The position numbers and the translations under genes were made by a program. From contig NZ_CP091430.1 in the NCBI RefSeq assembly GCF_024734895.1, positions 5,226,501-5,290,500 of the forward strand: a stretch of 64,000 nt of DNA. The letters are read 5' to 3'. Below, piece by piece: positions 45,109 through 53,478 of the stretch. The notes below the pieces were generated by a model, which did not search any database, was not told where the DNA came from, and saw nothing but the letters and a program-made list of their open reading frames with translations. The stretch comes from Paenibacillus spongiae (lineage in GTDB: Bacteria > Bacillota > Bacilli > Paenibacillales > Paenibacillaceae). Each line of letters starts with the position of its first letter. Position 1 is the first letter of the stretch.

Positions 45109-46731
45109 TTATTTTTTCGCGTCGAAAGCCTCTTGATAGATTTCCAAATAACGTTTTACATTAAGTTTATCTAACGTTTGGACGTAGGAATCCCACTCTT
45201 TCTCGAGGTCAGCTTTTCCGGTAATAAATTTAGCCTTCATCTCATCCACATAATTTGTAATTGTCTTTTCCAGCTCGGCCAATTCGGCCGATTGCGCCTC
45301 CGAGAAGAAAAGCGTGGGGACGACTTCGCTGATTTTCGGTATATAAGGTTCATAGTTTTTGTTCGTTTCGGCAAATAACACCTGTTCAATATCTCCAGGT
45401 TCAACGCTCATGCTCAAACGAAAATCATTGTCTTGAAAAGACGGCCCGGTCCCCTTCCAATCATCGTTCTGAATATTTCCATATTTGTAAAGTATAGTCC
45501 ATCGGGCAGGTTTGCCATTGATCCCAATCTCTCCATCCTTTGCCCAGCGCCAATCTTTATCAGGTATACCATTTGTAGAGCGAAACGTAACTTCCTCACT
45601 GAACATCGCATCCGCCCATTTGAGAGCAACCTCCGGGTGCTTGGCTTGATTGGTAATGATAAACTCCGTGGGGCGAGTAACAGGTGAAGGCATATACAAG
45701 GATGTGCGTTTGCCTTCCGGACCTTGCAGCGCCGGGATGGTTACATAATCTTTACCGCGTGTTGTGAAACTACAGATCATGCAGCCTCCCGGAACCGCGC
45801 CTAAGATTGGCGTATCCGGGTTTTCTCCGAGCTTCGTCAGCTGATCCCCGTTTTGCGTGAACGATTCCGGTGCAATCAATCCTTCGGCATAAAGCTTGTG
45901 CATATACTTCAAGCCTTCCTTGAATGCCGGTTTATTGTATGGAATTTCAATCTTGCCGTTCGCCACGTATTTATCGGAATAAATAAATGGGTTCATCAGG
46001 AAGCCGTCTACCGCTCCAAACCATGTTTTCGGCGCACCGGCGAGCGAAATTTCATCTGGCTTGCCGTTGCCGTTCGGATCTTTTTCTTTAAACGCTTTCA
46101 ACATTTCGTAAAATTGCTCCGTCGTTTGCGGAACATCGATTTGCAGCTTATCCAGCCATGGTTTATATACCCACATTTTTTGGGACATTGTACAGTGATA
46201 ACATTCGTTCACCTGAGGCAGGGCATAAATATAGCCGTCCGGCGTAGTAATCGTTTCTTTAACAATCGGCATTTTTTCAAACACTTTTTTGATTTCGTAC
46301 CCATGCTTATCGATCAAATCGTTAAGCGGCAGAAACATGCCTTGATTGCCGTACACCATCAATTGCGCCAGCGTAACGGGGCTGTCCATAATGACATCCG
46401 GCAGCTCTCCGCTAGAGAGGATCAGATTAAGCTTTTCCTGCGCGCTGTCTGCCGGCATGACTTCCCATTCAACATGTACATTTGTTTTCTCTTCCATCCA
46501 TTTGGTGAATTCATTCGTTTCAAAGTTCTCTACCAGTGAATTAGAAGGTACCAGTACTTTCAACGTTACTTTCTCATTGACAATTGGAAACTGGCCGGGG
46601 GCGGACACCTGCAGCTCCACATCATCCTCTTTTTTCTGTTCCCCTTGTCCCGATCCGGCATTGCTGCAAGCGTTTACAATCATGAAACATAATAACAAGA
46701 CCAACAATCCTAACCGGTTCATTCGTTTCAT
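45109..46731 (-). CDS. Extracellular solute-binding lipoprotein (LplA type), second system
   Basis: A 540-residue binding protein with a lipoprotein signal (LGLLVLLLCFMIVNACSN, lipobox VNAC). The long mature domain shows family-1 features such as NLILSSGELPDVIM and NGKPARWTILYKYGN. GGGAGG lies 8 bases before the ATG. It is the first gene of the operon. A membrane AraC regulator is encoded 152 bases upstream on the same strand, the usual partner of such importers in this group. A possible cre site lies 57 bases upstream. The ligand is unknown. Confidence 0.9.
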   Translation of the reverse strand: MKRMNRLGLLVLLLCFMIVNACSNAGSGQGEQKKEDDVELQVSAPGQFPIVNEKVTLKVLVPSNSLVENFETNEFTKWMEEKTNVHVEWEVMPADSAQEKLNLILSSGELPDVIMDSPVTLAQLMVYGNQGMFLPLNDLIDKHGYEIKKVFEKMPIVKETITTPDGYIYALPQVNECYHCTMSQKMWVYKPWLDKLQIDVPQTTEQFYEMLKAFKEKDPNGNGKPDEISLAGAPKTWFGAVDGFLMNPFIYSDKYVANGKIEIPYNKPAFKEGLKYMHKLYAEGLIAPESFTQNGDQLTKLGENPDTPILGAVPGGCMICSFTTRGKDYVTIPALQGPEGKRTSLYMPSPVTRPTEFIITNQAKHPEVALKWADAMFSEEVTFRSTNGIPDKDWRWAKDGEIGINGKPARWTILYKYGNIQNDDWKGTGPSFQDNDFRLSMSVEPGDIEQVLFAETNKNYEPYIPKISEVVPTLFFSEAQSAELAELEKTITNYVDEMKAKFITGKADLEKEWDSYVQTLDKLNVKRYLEIYQEAFDAKK

Positions 46732-46787
46732 TCGAATCGACCTCCCTATGATTGACGCAGAAGCTCACGCATCTGCTGGGACAAATA

Positions 46788-46801
46788 CTAATGCGCTTAC
46801 A
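46788..46801 (-). promoter_or_regulatory. Possible catabolite-responsive element before the second importer
   Basis: The minus strand reads TGTAAGCGCATTAG, sharing the TGTAAGCG half of typical CcpA sites with a poorer second half. The position fits the promoter of the operon at 45109-46731. Confidence 0.35.
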
Positions 46802-46843
46802 TAAATTCGTAAATCTGCAATAATTAAAACCCGTGCAATCTTT

Positions 46844-46873
46844 AAAAAAAGCGGTACAGCAAATCTGTACCGC
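46844..46873 (-). terminator. Terminator of the membrane AraC regulator
   Basis: GCGGTACAG/CTGTACCGC stem with a five-base loop and TTTTTTT on the minus strand, 10 bases after the stop codon. Confidence 0.9.
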
Positions 46874-46883
46874 CCTGCTTTTT

Positions 46884-49130
46884 TCAATTCAGATTGCGAT
46901 ATGCACTCGGGGACATGCCGTAAAGCCGCTTGAAAGCACGTCCGAAAGTATTCGCCGATTGATAACCAATTGTCTCTGCGATTTCCTGAATGGCAAACGT
47001 TTTGTCTGTCAGCAATCCTTTTGCTTTTTCCATACGCAGCTGTTCCACATAACTAAAAAAATTATCGTTTTTGTATTCTTTGAACAACTGGGATAAATAA
47101 ACATCAGAAATATTAAACCGATCCGCGACATGCGAAAGACTCATCTCGGAACGGCAGTATGCCTCCTGCAAATAGTTGCACACTTCCTCAATAAGTTCGG
47201 TATGCCGATTGGCCTTACGAGCATGGATTTGCTCACACATTGCGGACAGTTGTTCCGCCAATTGCCGATAGAATCGCTCCAATTCAGACACCGATGCCAG
47301 CTGCTCCAGCTCATATGTTTTTAAGCCCTTTTCCAAGGGTGCTTGTACGTCCATTAGATCGCCTAGCTTAATCATGGTACCCTGCAATTCCAGCAAGAAG
47401 AACTTCATCATTGAAATGGACAGCGTTCGCTGCTGCATGTTTTCCTTATGCAGCTGCGCCAGCAAGTTGTTCAACTCCTGTGTGCTGCCGTCCCGCACAA
47501 AATTCATCAGACGCAGCTGCAGCTCTGCCGGGTAATGATAAGCAACATGCGGCGGCATCATTTCATAATACATAACCGATATTTGATTTCGTTGCCTCTT
47601 ATTCCATTCAAGAGCTTCATTCGCTTCGGCAAACGAATGGACAAGCTCCGTCAGCTTGTGATAGGTACGTCCAACCGAGATGATTTGGCTGACGCCGGAT
47701 TGGCGCATCGCCATATGCAGCTTATGAACATTCTGCGCCGTCTCCGGCTGCATGACCATCATGACCGCCATTTTATCCTCGCTAATATCATGCCATAAGG
47801 CTTTTCCGGCAAAATATTGTTCCAGCGCCTCTTTCGCAAAAATACGTTTAACCTCTATATCATGAAGCATGGTTTCATCCGGCACATAATCCATCGCATT
47901 CAAATCGATGACTGCCACCGCAAACGCGTCCCCGGGCAACACGCAATGATAATGCTCCATCTGCGTCCGAATCTCTTGCTCCGTTGAAATGCCACCCTGC
48001 AATAAACGATGGAGTAAATTAAACCTGAGCAGCGGTTGCTGCTTGTCCACCTTATCTTGCAGAACCTCATTATTATGTATAATCGTAGAAACCGTATTTT
48101 GCATCTGTCCGAACATATCCCGAGTCTCTGCGCCTTCTTCGATTTTCCCGCTCAACGCGAACCATAGCTGACGGATCGGCTGACTCGTCCGATAGGCCAG
48201 CAATATCGCGACGATCAAACCAAATAACAGCGCGATAACAAAGCTTATCCAGATTACTTTTTGTAAATCATACATCTTGGCCATAACTAATGCTTTGGGC
48301 TGTACGACAACATATTTCCAGCCGTTCGTATTTGAAGTCATATACGTCACTAGCATGTTATCATTCGCTAATTGCAGATTCTCTGTTCCTCTTTCTCCAT
48401 TCATAGACAGTAGTGCCGGCAGTTGTTCGGGCGCCTCTGCAGATGACGCAATCATTCGTCCTTCAGCATCGGTAATGAAAGCCCATCCTCCATAGGATGT
48501 ATCGAGAGAATACAGCATTTGACGTATGGCTTTATCATCAATGAGCAGCAGGACCGCCCCGTAATGACGGTACGGCATTCCTAATGAATGAACAAGCGTA
48601 AGCATCGTTTGGTGTTCATCTTCATTGGATTGCATCATCGGGATATAGGTATAATTATGAAATGCCTTCACATATTTTTCGATCCACTCTTGATATTCGA
48701 TTTGCTGATGCGGCAATAGGTCTTCAAAAAAATAGGAAAAGCTTGAAACGACATTCGGCCCAATCACCAATTCGCTGTTTTGATATAAAATATAGTAATC
48801 GCTTATAAAATTATTGTATAACTTAAAGTCATACAGGTTTTTTTGAGTGACATAAACATCAAACATGCTGTTTCCTTGTAGGGGATTTTTCTCGAATGCC
48901 AAATATTTAATTTTGGTATCGCTTTCAATTTGCTGAATGATCATTTTCACTTCTTCAAAGCGCTGATCCAGCACACGTTTGCTTTGATCCAGCACACGGA
49001 AGTTTTCATTGATTAATTGCCGCTCCATCGTATCAAAGGTTTGCTGCTGAAAATAAAGTCCTATGCCGAGTGATATCAGCAATATAGCCGCATACGGCAC
49101 AAAAAAACGCAATGTAATGCTCCGCTTCAA
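46884..49130 (-). CDS. Membrane-bound AraC-family regulator (extracytoplasmic sensor, HTH)
   Basis: A 748-residue protein. Two membrane helices (FVPYAAILLISLGIGLYF near the start, VIWISFVIALLFGLIVAILLA near residue 300) enclose an extracytoplasmic sensor domain of about 260 residues. A cytoplasmic region follows, ending in an AraC double HTH (MSLSHVADRFNISDVYLSQLF; AIQEIAETIGYQSANTFGRAF; GMSPSAYRNL). This is the single-polypeptide equivalent of a YesM/YesN pair and probably activates the importer at 43246-46731. I start at a TTG at 49130 preceded by AGGGGGT. The frame is open to 49316, but that extension contains a fragment of another gene (49200-49265), so it is not the real N-terminus. Confidence 0.85.
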   Translation of the reverse strand: MKRSITLRFFVPYAAILLISLGIGLYFQQQTFDTMERQLINENFRVLDQSKRVLDQRFEEVKMIIQQIESDTKIKYLAFEKNPLQGNSMFDVYVTQKNLYDFKLYNNFISDYYILYQNSELVIGPNVVSSFSYFFEDLLPHQQIEYQEWIEKYVKAFHNYTYIPMMQSNEDEHQTMLTLVHSLGMPYRHYGAVLLLIDDKAIRQMLYSLDTSYGGWAFITDAEGRMIASSAEAPEQLPALLSMNGERGTENLQLANDNMLVTYMTSNTNGWKYVVVQPKALVMAKMYDLQKVIWISFVIALLFGLIVAILLAYRTSQPIRQLWFALSGKIEEGAETRDMFGQMQNTVSTIIHNNEVLQDKVDKQQPLLRFNLLHRLLQGGISTEQEIRTQMEHYHCVLPGDAFAVAVIDLNAMDYVPDETMLHDIEVKRIFAKEALEQYFAGKALWHDISEDKMAVMMVMQPETAQNVHKLHMAMRQSGVSQIISVGRTYHKLTELVHSFAEANEALEWNKRQRNQISVMYYEMMPPHVAYHYPAELQLRLMNFVRDGSTQELNNLLAQLHKENMQQRTLSISMMKFFLLELQGTMIKLGDLMDVQAPLEKGLKTYELEQLASVSELERFYRQLAEQLSAMCEQIHARKANRHTELIEEVCNYLQEAYCRSEMSLSHVADRFNISDVYLSQLFKEYKNDNFFSYVEQLRMEKAKGLLTDKTFAIQEIAETIGYQSANTFGRAFKRLYGMSPSAYRNLN

Positions 49131-49199
49131 CTCTACTTGACCCCCTGGCTCTTTAAAATCATATTCCTTAATGTAACACATCTTTATATATTTAAAAAT

Positions 49200-49265
49200 C
49201 AATTGCCCGATCTGTTCCTCGCTTATCTCCCGCATAGCAGGCACTGACGGAATTATAGGCTGCAT
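49200..49265 (-). pseudogene. Fragment of a short-chain dehydrogenase C-terminus
   Basis: In the minus-strand frame upstream of the AraC regulator, DMQPIIPSVPAMREISEEQIG matches the end of the intact dehydrogenase at 52456-53352 (DMQRTIPSVPAQNE ... ISEEQTRQ), with about ten residues missing in the middle. The DNA is close too: both copies share AGCAGGCACTGACGGAATT. It looks like a duplicated or recombined scrap and not a functional gene. Confidence 0.7.
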
Positions 49266-49283
49266 ATCAGTACTTACCGCTAA

Positions 49284-49313
49284 AAACAAAAAAAGCCTTA
49301 TACCAAGGCTTTT
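49284..49313 (-). terminator. Terminator downstream of the sulfatase-modifying-like gene
   Basis: AAAAGCCTT/AAGGCTTTT arms with a five-base loop; on the minus strand it continues TTTGTTTTTAG. It would end transcripts from the TetR-GNAT-DUF4180-FGE group after the tRNA remnant. Confidence 0.75.
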
Positions 49314-49326
49314 CAAAGATTAAATA

Positions 49327-49380
49327 AGGAGCCTAGGGGAAACGAACCCCCGACCTCATCGCAGCCAGTGATGCGCACCT
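49327..49380 (-). pseudogene. Decayed 3' half of a tRNA-Ala(GGC)
   Basis: On the minus strand this reads like the anticodon arm to acceptor end of a Firmicute tRNA-Ala(GGC): GCGCATC-ACTGGCT-GCGATG, then GAGGTC, a GGGGGTTCG T-arm and AGGCTCC. Anticodon GGC with U33 is recognisable. The arm has an A-C mismatch in the anticodon stem, T instead of A at the conserved T-loop position 58, and no discriminator A or CCA. The D-arm and 5' acceptor half are absent, so it cannot be functional. Such 3' tRNA remnants often mark integration sites. Confidence 0.65.
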
Positions 49381-49415
49381 AATGATCCTCGCCACTCATG
49401 CCTTCTATCTCTACC

Positions 49416-50096
49416 TCATAGGGACCTTGCAAGACGAAAGCCGAGATCATCAATCTTAAACGTAGGGTGACTGCGGCGGCGGCACGTCGCTCCACAGCCC
49501 CTAGCCTCCTCCGCCCAGCTTCCACCGCGGAAAACTCTGTAGGAGCCGTATACTCGGACATCGTATAGATCCCAGCACCACTCCCACACATTTCCTAACA
49601 TATCGTAGAGTCCCCACGAATTCGGCAGCTTTGTCCCTACCTCATGTACCATGCCCTCAGAGTTTTCATGATACCAAGCGATCGTATCAAGCTCGCCGTA
49701 TCGATAGCCGGTGGTTCCTGCCTTGCACGCATACTGCCATTCCGCTTCTGTAGGAAGACGATAGCCGTCCGCTCCCCAGTTACAGACAATACGCTCACCA
49801 TCATCGCTTACGGCGTAACATTCCTTTAGACCTGAGTGCTGAGATAGCAAATTACAAAAGGAGATCGCATCATTCCAAGAGACATCCACGACCGGAGCTT
49901 GAGGAAGGCCATTCGATCCAGCTGTCTTTTGCATGATCGAGAAGTATAACGCTCGCGTAACAGGAACCGGCGCAAGCCAAAAAGAATTCACCTCTACCGT
50001 CCACGCAGTCTTTATTCGATCGTCCCTTAATTGAATTTCACCTGCTGGAATTTGCACCATGGGATACTCAGCATGATTATGCCGTGCTTTAGACAC
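49416..50096 (-). CDS. Formylglycine-generating-enzyme (SUMF1/FGE)-like protein
   Basis: A 226-residue protein of the FGE-sulfatase fold. Family landmarks are MVQIPAGE at the N-terminus, PVVDVSWNDAISFCNLLS, GYRLPTEAEWQYACKAG, SWGLYDMLGNVWEWCWDLY and YRVFRGGSW, ending in DDLGFRLARSL. True FGEs convert a sulfatase Cys to formylglycine using two active-site Cys; here Cys residues occur in EARGCGATCRRR, but I cannot align them to the catalytic pair. No sulfatase gene is nearby. The start is a GTG at 50096 with GGGAGGAAG upstream. Other relatives bind sugars or act in ergothioneine-like chemistry, so the exact role is open. Confidence 0.85.
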   Translation of the reverse strand: MSKARHNHAEYPMVQIPAGEIQLRDDRIKTAWTVEVNSFWLAPVPVTRALYFSIMQKTAGSNGLPQAPVVDVSWNDAISFCNLLSQHSGLKECYAVSDDGERIVCNWGADGYRLPTEAEWQYACKAGTTGYRYGELDTIAWYHENSEGMVHEVGTKLPNSWGLYDMLGNVWEWCWDLYDVRVYGSYRVFRGGSWAEEARGCGATCRRRSHPTFKIDDLGFRLARSL

Positions 50097-50119
50097 CTAT
50101 CTTCCTCCCGTTCCATCTG

Positions 50120-50488
50120 CTACTTCAACATGGTCAGCTTCTCAATCGCTTGTTGTTCCGTCGGCAAGAAAAAGATATCGTTTCCTCTGTTGCATTCATA
50201 GATGAAATCTTGAAGACTTTGGCTCGTATACACAGAGAAATTCCCCACAATGGCAATCTTCACGCGATAATTGACGAACTTCTGAAGGATTTCGCCTGCA
50301 AGGCGTGTTTTCAAATCGAAAAAACTATCGCTTATCATCGATTTGTTTATTACGATCCGATCGCTGCCTGTTTCATATTGTACGTTTGCTATAAGATCCA
50401 AGGCCGACTGCACATCCCCAATCAATATCTCACTGCTGCTCACGACGGCAATGTTTCTCCCGCCTGCTTCTAATTGCGCTATTTTCAT
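50120..50488 (-). CDS. DUF4180 domain protein
   Basis: A 122-residue cytoplasmic protein matching the DUF4180 pattern (SSSEILIGDVQSALDLIANV; DRIVINKSMISDSFFDLKTRLAGEIL; VGNFSVYTSQSLQDFIYECN). The function is unknown in the family. AGGAGGG lies 6 bases before the ATG. It sits 23 bases from the FGE-like gene and 27 bases from the GNAT gene, all on one strand downstream of a TetR regulator, so probably co-expressed. Confidence 0.85.
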   Translation of the reverse strand: MKIAQLEAGGRNIAVVSSSEILIGDVQSALDLIANVQYETGSDRIVINKSMISDSFFDLKTRLAGEILQKFVNYRVKIAIVGNFSVYTSQSLQDFIYECNRGNDIFFLPTEQQAIEKLTMLK

Positions 50489-50515
50489 AATCGCCCTCCT
50501 GTTCGCTTATACTCG

Positions 50516-51115
50516 TCATTGCCATTTCACATATTTCAACGACACCAGATGATTTAACCCATTTTTCTTGGCCATTTTTGCGGGAATAGGTTTCCGTTTG
50601 TATTCCTCAAATCCCAATTTTGTATATAGTCGAATTGCGGGAATATTCGTGTCGGCAACTTCTTCAATTAAATATTCTTTGTAAGATGTACTTTCAACTA
50701 AATAGCCTATAATCTGTGTAGCCGCACCTTGCCCTCTATATTCGAGTGCTGTTCCGACAAACTCGATCGAGCATTTTTCACGAAAAGGATTTTCCAAAAG
50801 CTTTTCAAATTCTCTCTTTAATATAAATCCGGCAAGGCTCCCCTTAAAAAAGCCCAAGTATTTTCTCAACTGTTTCTTATTGAGTCTTACCGACAGAGCT
50901 GTACCATCCGTACACGCAGCCATTCCTGCAACCTTATTGCCTGTTATGGCAACATAGAATTGATCCAAAACAAACATATGGGCAAAAGCTTTGGCGATTG
51001 TGTTTTTATCTTTGGAGAAAAAGCCAAGCCACTGAGTAAAGCCGTCTGCAAAAATTTCAGACATTTGCGACCTCACATCCAGTTCCGTTTTATCCGCTCT
51101 GATCACTGTAAACAT
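50516..51115 (-). CDS. GNAT-family N-acetyltransferase
   Basis: A 199-residue cytoplasmic acetyltransferase. The acetyl-CoA loop is in FVGTALEYRGQGAATQII (R-G-Q-G-A), followed by IPAIRLYTKLGFEEYKRKP, the usual GNAT C-terminal strand. A GGAAGGGG site precedes the ATG, inside the end of the upstream TetR gene; the two genes are separated by only three bases. Substrate unknown; small-molecule or antibiotic acetylation under TetR control is plausible. Confidence 0.87.
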   Translation of the reverse strand: MFTVIRADKTELDVRSQMSEIFADGFTQWLGFFSKDKNTIAKAFAHMFVLDQFYVAITGNKVAGMAACTDGTALSVRLNKKQLRKYLGFFKGSLAGFILKREFEKLLENPFREKCSIEFVGTALEYRGQGAATQIIGYLVESTSYKEYLIEEVADTNIPAIRLYTKLGFEEYKRKPIPAKMAKKNGLNHLVSLKYVKWQ

Positions 51116-51118
51116 GTA

Positions 51119-51724
51119 TCATTCCCCTTCCTTATATAGGAAAGCTGTGAGGATAACTGGAGAAGGCATGACAAAGTTGTTTTGTAATATGACTTTCATC
51201 TCAGCCAACCCCTGAACCGCCGAAAAGAAAAATAGGGCCATTTCGAACGAATCTCCTGATCGGAATTCGCCTAGTTCCTGTCCCTTATTAATAAGCTTGA
51301 CAGTGGCTTTTAGCAACCTGTCATTTTGCCGGGCGACTTTATTTTGATTCCAATCTGCTTCGCCTCTTGAAACAAATTGCTTCATAAGAATCAACAAATT
51401 TGCAAGTTCTTCACCTGACACCATGTCGTTGTAAACTTCATTGACAAACTGATTGATTAGCTCTTTGGGTGAGTCATCCGACTCGAAAAGCTCAACAATC
51501 TTGCCCATGCCTGCTAGCGCATACTCCACCAATTCAAGAAACAAATCCTCTTTTGTTTTGTAATGACGATACAAAAGCCCGATGCTGATTCCGGCTAGAT
51601 CGGCAATTTCCTGAACATTGGCGGAACCGAATCCTTTCTTAACGAACAATTGCATAGCCGCTGATTGTATTTTCTCTCTTGTTTCTTTACGCATTGCTTC
51701 AAACTGTTCTTTGGTACGAGGCAT
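51119..51724 (-). CDS. TetR/AcrR-family transcriptional regulator
   Basis: A 201-residue regulator with the TetR N-terminal HTH: IQSAAMQLFVKKGFGSANVQ, EIADLAGISIGLLYRHYKTKEDLF. The C-terminal ligand domain is all-helical. It precedes the GNAT gene by three bases, so it probably controls the GNAT-DUF4180-FGE genes and itself. The region upstream (51725-51803) contains GTTTTACTCATT and TAAGTAAAACGT, which are inverted copies of GTTTTAC/GTAAAAC and may be its operator. Confidence 0.9.
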   Translation of the reverse strand: MPRTKEQFEAMRKETREKIQSAAMQLFVKKGFGSANVQEIADLAGISIGLLYRHYKTKEDLFLELVEYALAGMGKIVELFESDDSPKELINQFVNEVYNDMVSGEELANLLILMKQFVSRGEADWNQNKVARQNDRLLKATVKLINKGQELGEFRSGDSFEMALFFFSAVQGLAEMKVILQNNFVMPSPVILTAFLYKEGE

Positions 51725-51803
51725 AAATACAGTCCTTTTTTGAGTGAGGTTTTACTCATTATAAAATAAGTAAAACGTACAATCAATACCCTATGTGAAG
51801 CCT

Positions 51804-52406
51804 TTAACGGCGGATTTCCATTTCTTTTGCTTTTGTTAATATTCTCAGTAAGACATCCACCTCTTGATGCCAATTGATATCATCCTTCGAGATGTCCTGC
51901 AGCATGAGGCCCGTTATAACGGAGAAATATAGAAACAATAGACGATGGGGATCGCCTTCAGAAAATTCACCTAACTGCTGTCCCTTCTTGAGGATAGGAA
52001 CAAGATGTTCGAACATATCATTCGACGAATATCGTTCCAAAAGTTGTTTGGCCTGTTCGGGTACCTCCTTCGATGCATTCGCATGCTGAAGCAGCAAAAA
52101 ATATTCTTTATGGCTTTCATCCAGCATGATGAGGGTAAAGGCTCTAAATTGTTCCCGCGGCGACCCGGGTAGATGAACGACATTCCGAACCGCAGCATGC
52201 GCTTCTTCCAACGCTTCTTGAACCAGGATCGTGAATATCTCTTCTTTGGAGCTGAAATAGCGGTAAGACAGACCTTGGCTGATTCCGGCTTCGGCTGCGA
52301 TCGCGCTCATCTTCGTTCCGTCAATTCCGTGTTTGGCAAACACTTTAAGGGCCGCTCTCTTTATTTGGTCTTTGCGCTCGTCGGTAGAGGATTCAATTGA
52401 CTTCAT
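51804..52406 (-). CDS. TetR/AcrR-family transcriptional regulator (second)
   Basis: A 200-residue regulator. The HTH reads IKRAALKVFAKHGIDGTKMS, AIAAEAGISQGLSYRYFSSKEEIF. I start at the ATG at 52406; a TTG four codons earlier is possible, and neither has a strong ribosome site. It lies 49 bases downstream of a short-chain dehydrogenase on the same strand, so it is likely co-transcribed with it and may repress it through the palindrome at 53378-53392. Confidence 0.9.
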   Translation of the reverse strand: MKSIESSTDERKDQIKRAALKVFAKHGIDGTKMSAIAAEAGISQGLSYRYFSSKEEIFTILVQEALEEAHAAVRNVVHLPGSPREQFRAFTLIMLDESHKEYFLLLQHANASKEVPEQAKQLLERYSSNDMFEHLVPILKKGQQLGEFSEGDPHRLLFLYFSVITGLMLQDISKDDINWHQEVDVLLRILTKAKEMEIRR

Positions 52407-52455
52407 GACTCGGTCCAATGTTTGTTCACTCTCTCTCTCAATGTTTTTGTTAAAT

Positions 52456-53352
52456 CTACTGCCGGGTCTGCTCCTCGCTTATCGTCCATAAACGCTTTGC
52501 AGCATCTTCATTCTGAGCAGGCACTGACGGAATTGTACGCTGCATATCTCTGTAGTACCGCCCGTTAGAAACGTTCATTTCGTCGGAGTCCGCCAGCCAT
52601 ACCAGTGTTTCCGCCCCCTTCTCGGGGGTACGGGAGAACCGCTTCATCACCGCCATAGTCAGACGCGCTAACATTCCGTTGTCCTGGTTAAAATTGGTCG
52701 CTACCAAGCCGGGATCGTAGCAAGAAGCCTTGACTCCGGTTCCTTCCAATCTCCTGCCTAATTCAGCCGTAAACATGATGTTGGCGAGCTTAGTTTCCCC
52801 GTAGCGGCGAGTAGCTCCGCCAAACAGGCTTTGCGGAAAACTATAATGTCCCTTCGCGCTCAGATCGTCAAACCGGATCCCCTTCCCCGCCATCTTGTGA
52901 CCGTGAGAAGCGGTCGTGATTACGCGGGCATGGCCGCTCTCTTTCAACCGGTCGAGAAGCAGGTTCGTAAACAGGAAGGGGGACAGATGATTAACCGCCC
53001 AGGTCATCTCCACACCGCCAGCAGTCATCTTCCGAGTCATATACATGGCTCCGGCGTTATTAATTAGAATGTCGATTTTAGGCCACTTCTCAAGAATGTC
53101 TGCCGCTGCTTGACGGACAGAAGGCAGAGAAGCCATATCCGCCAGAAACACGTCCACTACGGCATTCTCCCCCGCAATGGCTTTCAATTGGCTCTTCACT
53201 TCATTCGCTTTCTCCCGATTGCGTGCCACGATTCCCAAATTTGCGCCTCGTTTGGCGAGCTCCTTCGCGGCGGCGAACCCAATGCCGCTTGTTGCACCCG
53301 TAATGATGACGTTTTTCCCTCTGACTGTCGACTTCGAATGATTCAGCTCCAT
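52456..53352 (-). CDS. Short-chain dehydrogenase/reductase (retinol dehydrogenase-like)
   Basis: A 298-residue classical SDR. The cofactor motif TGATSGIG is at 18-25, NNAG at 98-101, catalytic Ser149 in VITTASHGHK, and the Tyr184-x3-Lys188 pair in RRYGETKLAN. The length and motif set resemble the retinol dehydrogenase/WWOX-like group; it would use NAD(P)H to interconvert alcohols and ketones. I start at the ATG at 53352 (GAGGAG upstream) because the longer frame begins inside the operator. A TetR gene follows. The C-terminal 30 residues are partly duplicated at 49200-49265. Confidence 0.9.
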   Translation of the reverse strand: MELNHSKSTVRGKNVIITGATSGIGFAAAKELAKRGANLGIVARNREKANEVKSQLKAIAGENAVVDVFLADMASLPSVRQAAADILEKWPKIDILINNAGAMYMTRKMTAGGVEMTWAVNHLSPFLFTNLLLDRLKESGHARVITTASHGHKMAGKGIRFDDLSAKGHYSFPQSLFGGATRRYGETKLANIMFTAELGRRLEGTGVKASCYDPGLVATNFNQDNGMLARLTMAVMKRFSRTPEKGAETLVWLADSDEMNVSNGRYYRDMQRTIPSVPAQNEDAAKRLWTISEEQTRQ

Positions 53353-53377
53353 TATATAACAACTCCTCGCATAGAAG

Positions 53378-53436
53378 TGAATGAACCATTCATTCATTAT
53401 TAATTAGATTATATTCCAGGTTCCAAATTTTGTATA
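53378..53436 (-). promoter_or_regulatory. Promoter and TetR-type operator of the short-chain dehydrogenase
   Basis: On the minus strand TATACA and TATAAT are 17 bases apart (53408-53436). Fifteen bases beyond the -10 lies TGAATG-AAC/GTT-CATTCA, a perfect 15-base dyad (53378-53392), near the expected transcription start. That placement suits repression by the TetR protein encoded downstream of the dehydrogenase. Confidence 0.6.
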
Positions 53437-53478
53437 CCCCTTTTTTTTTGCGGGGAAATTGCCTCCCTGGACAAACGA

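Noticed and set aside
49131..49316. Upstream extension of the membrane AraC regulator
   Set aside because: The extension crosses a terminator stem and the dehydrogenase fragment and has no ribosome site; the TTG at 49130 has a good one.
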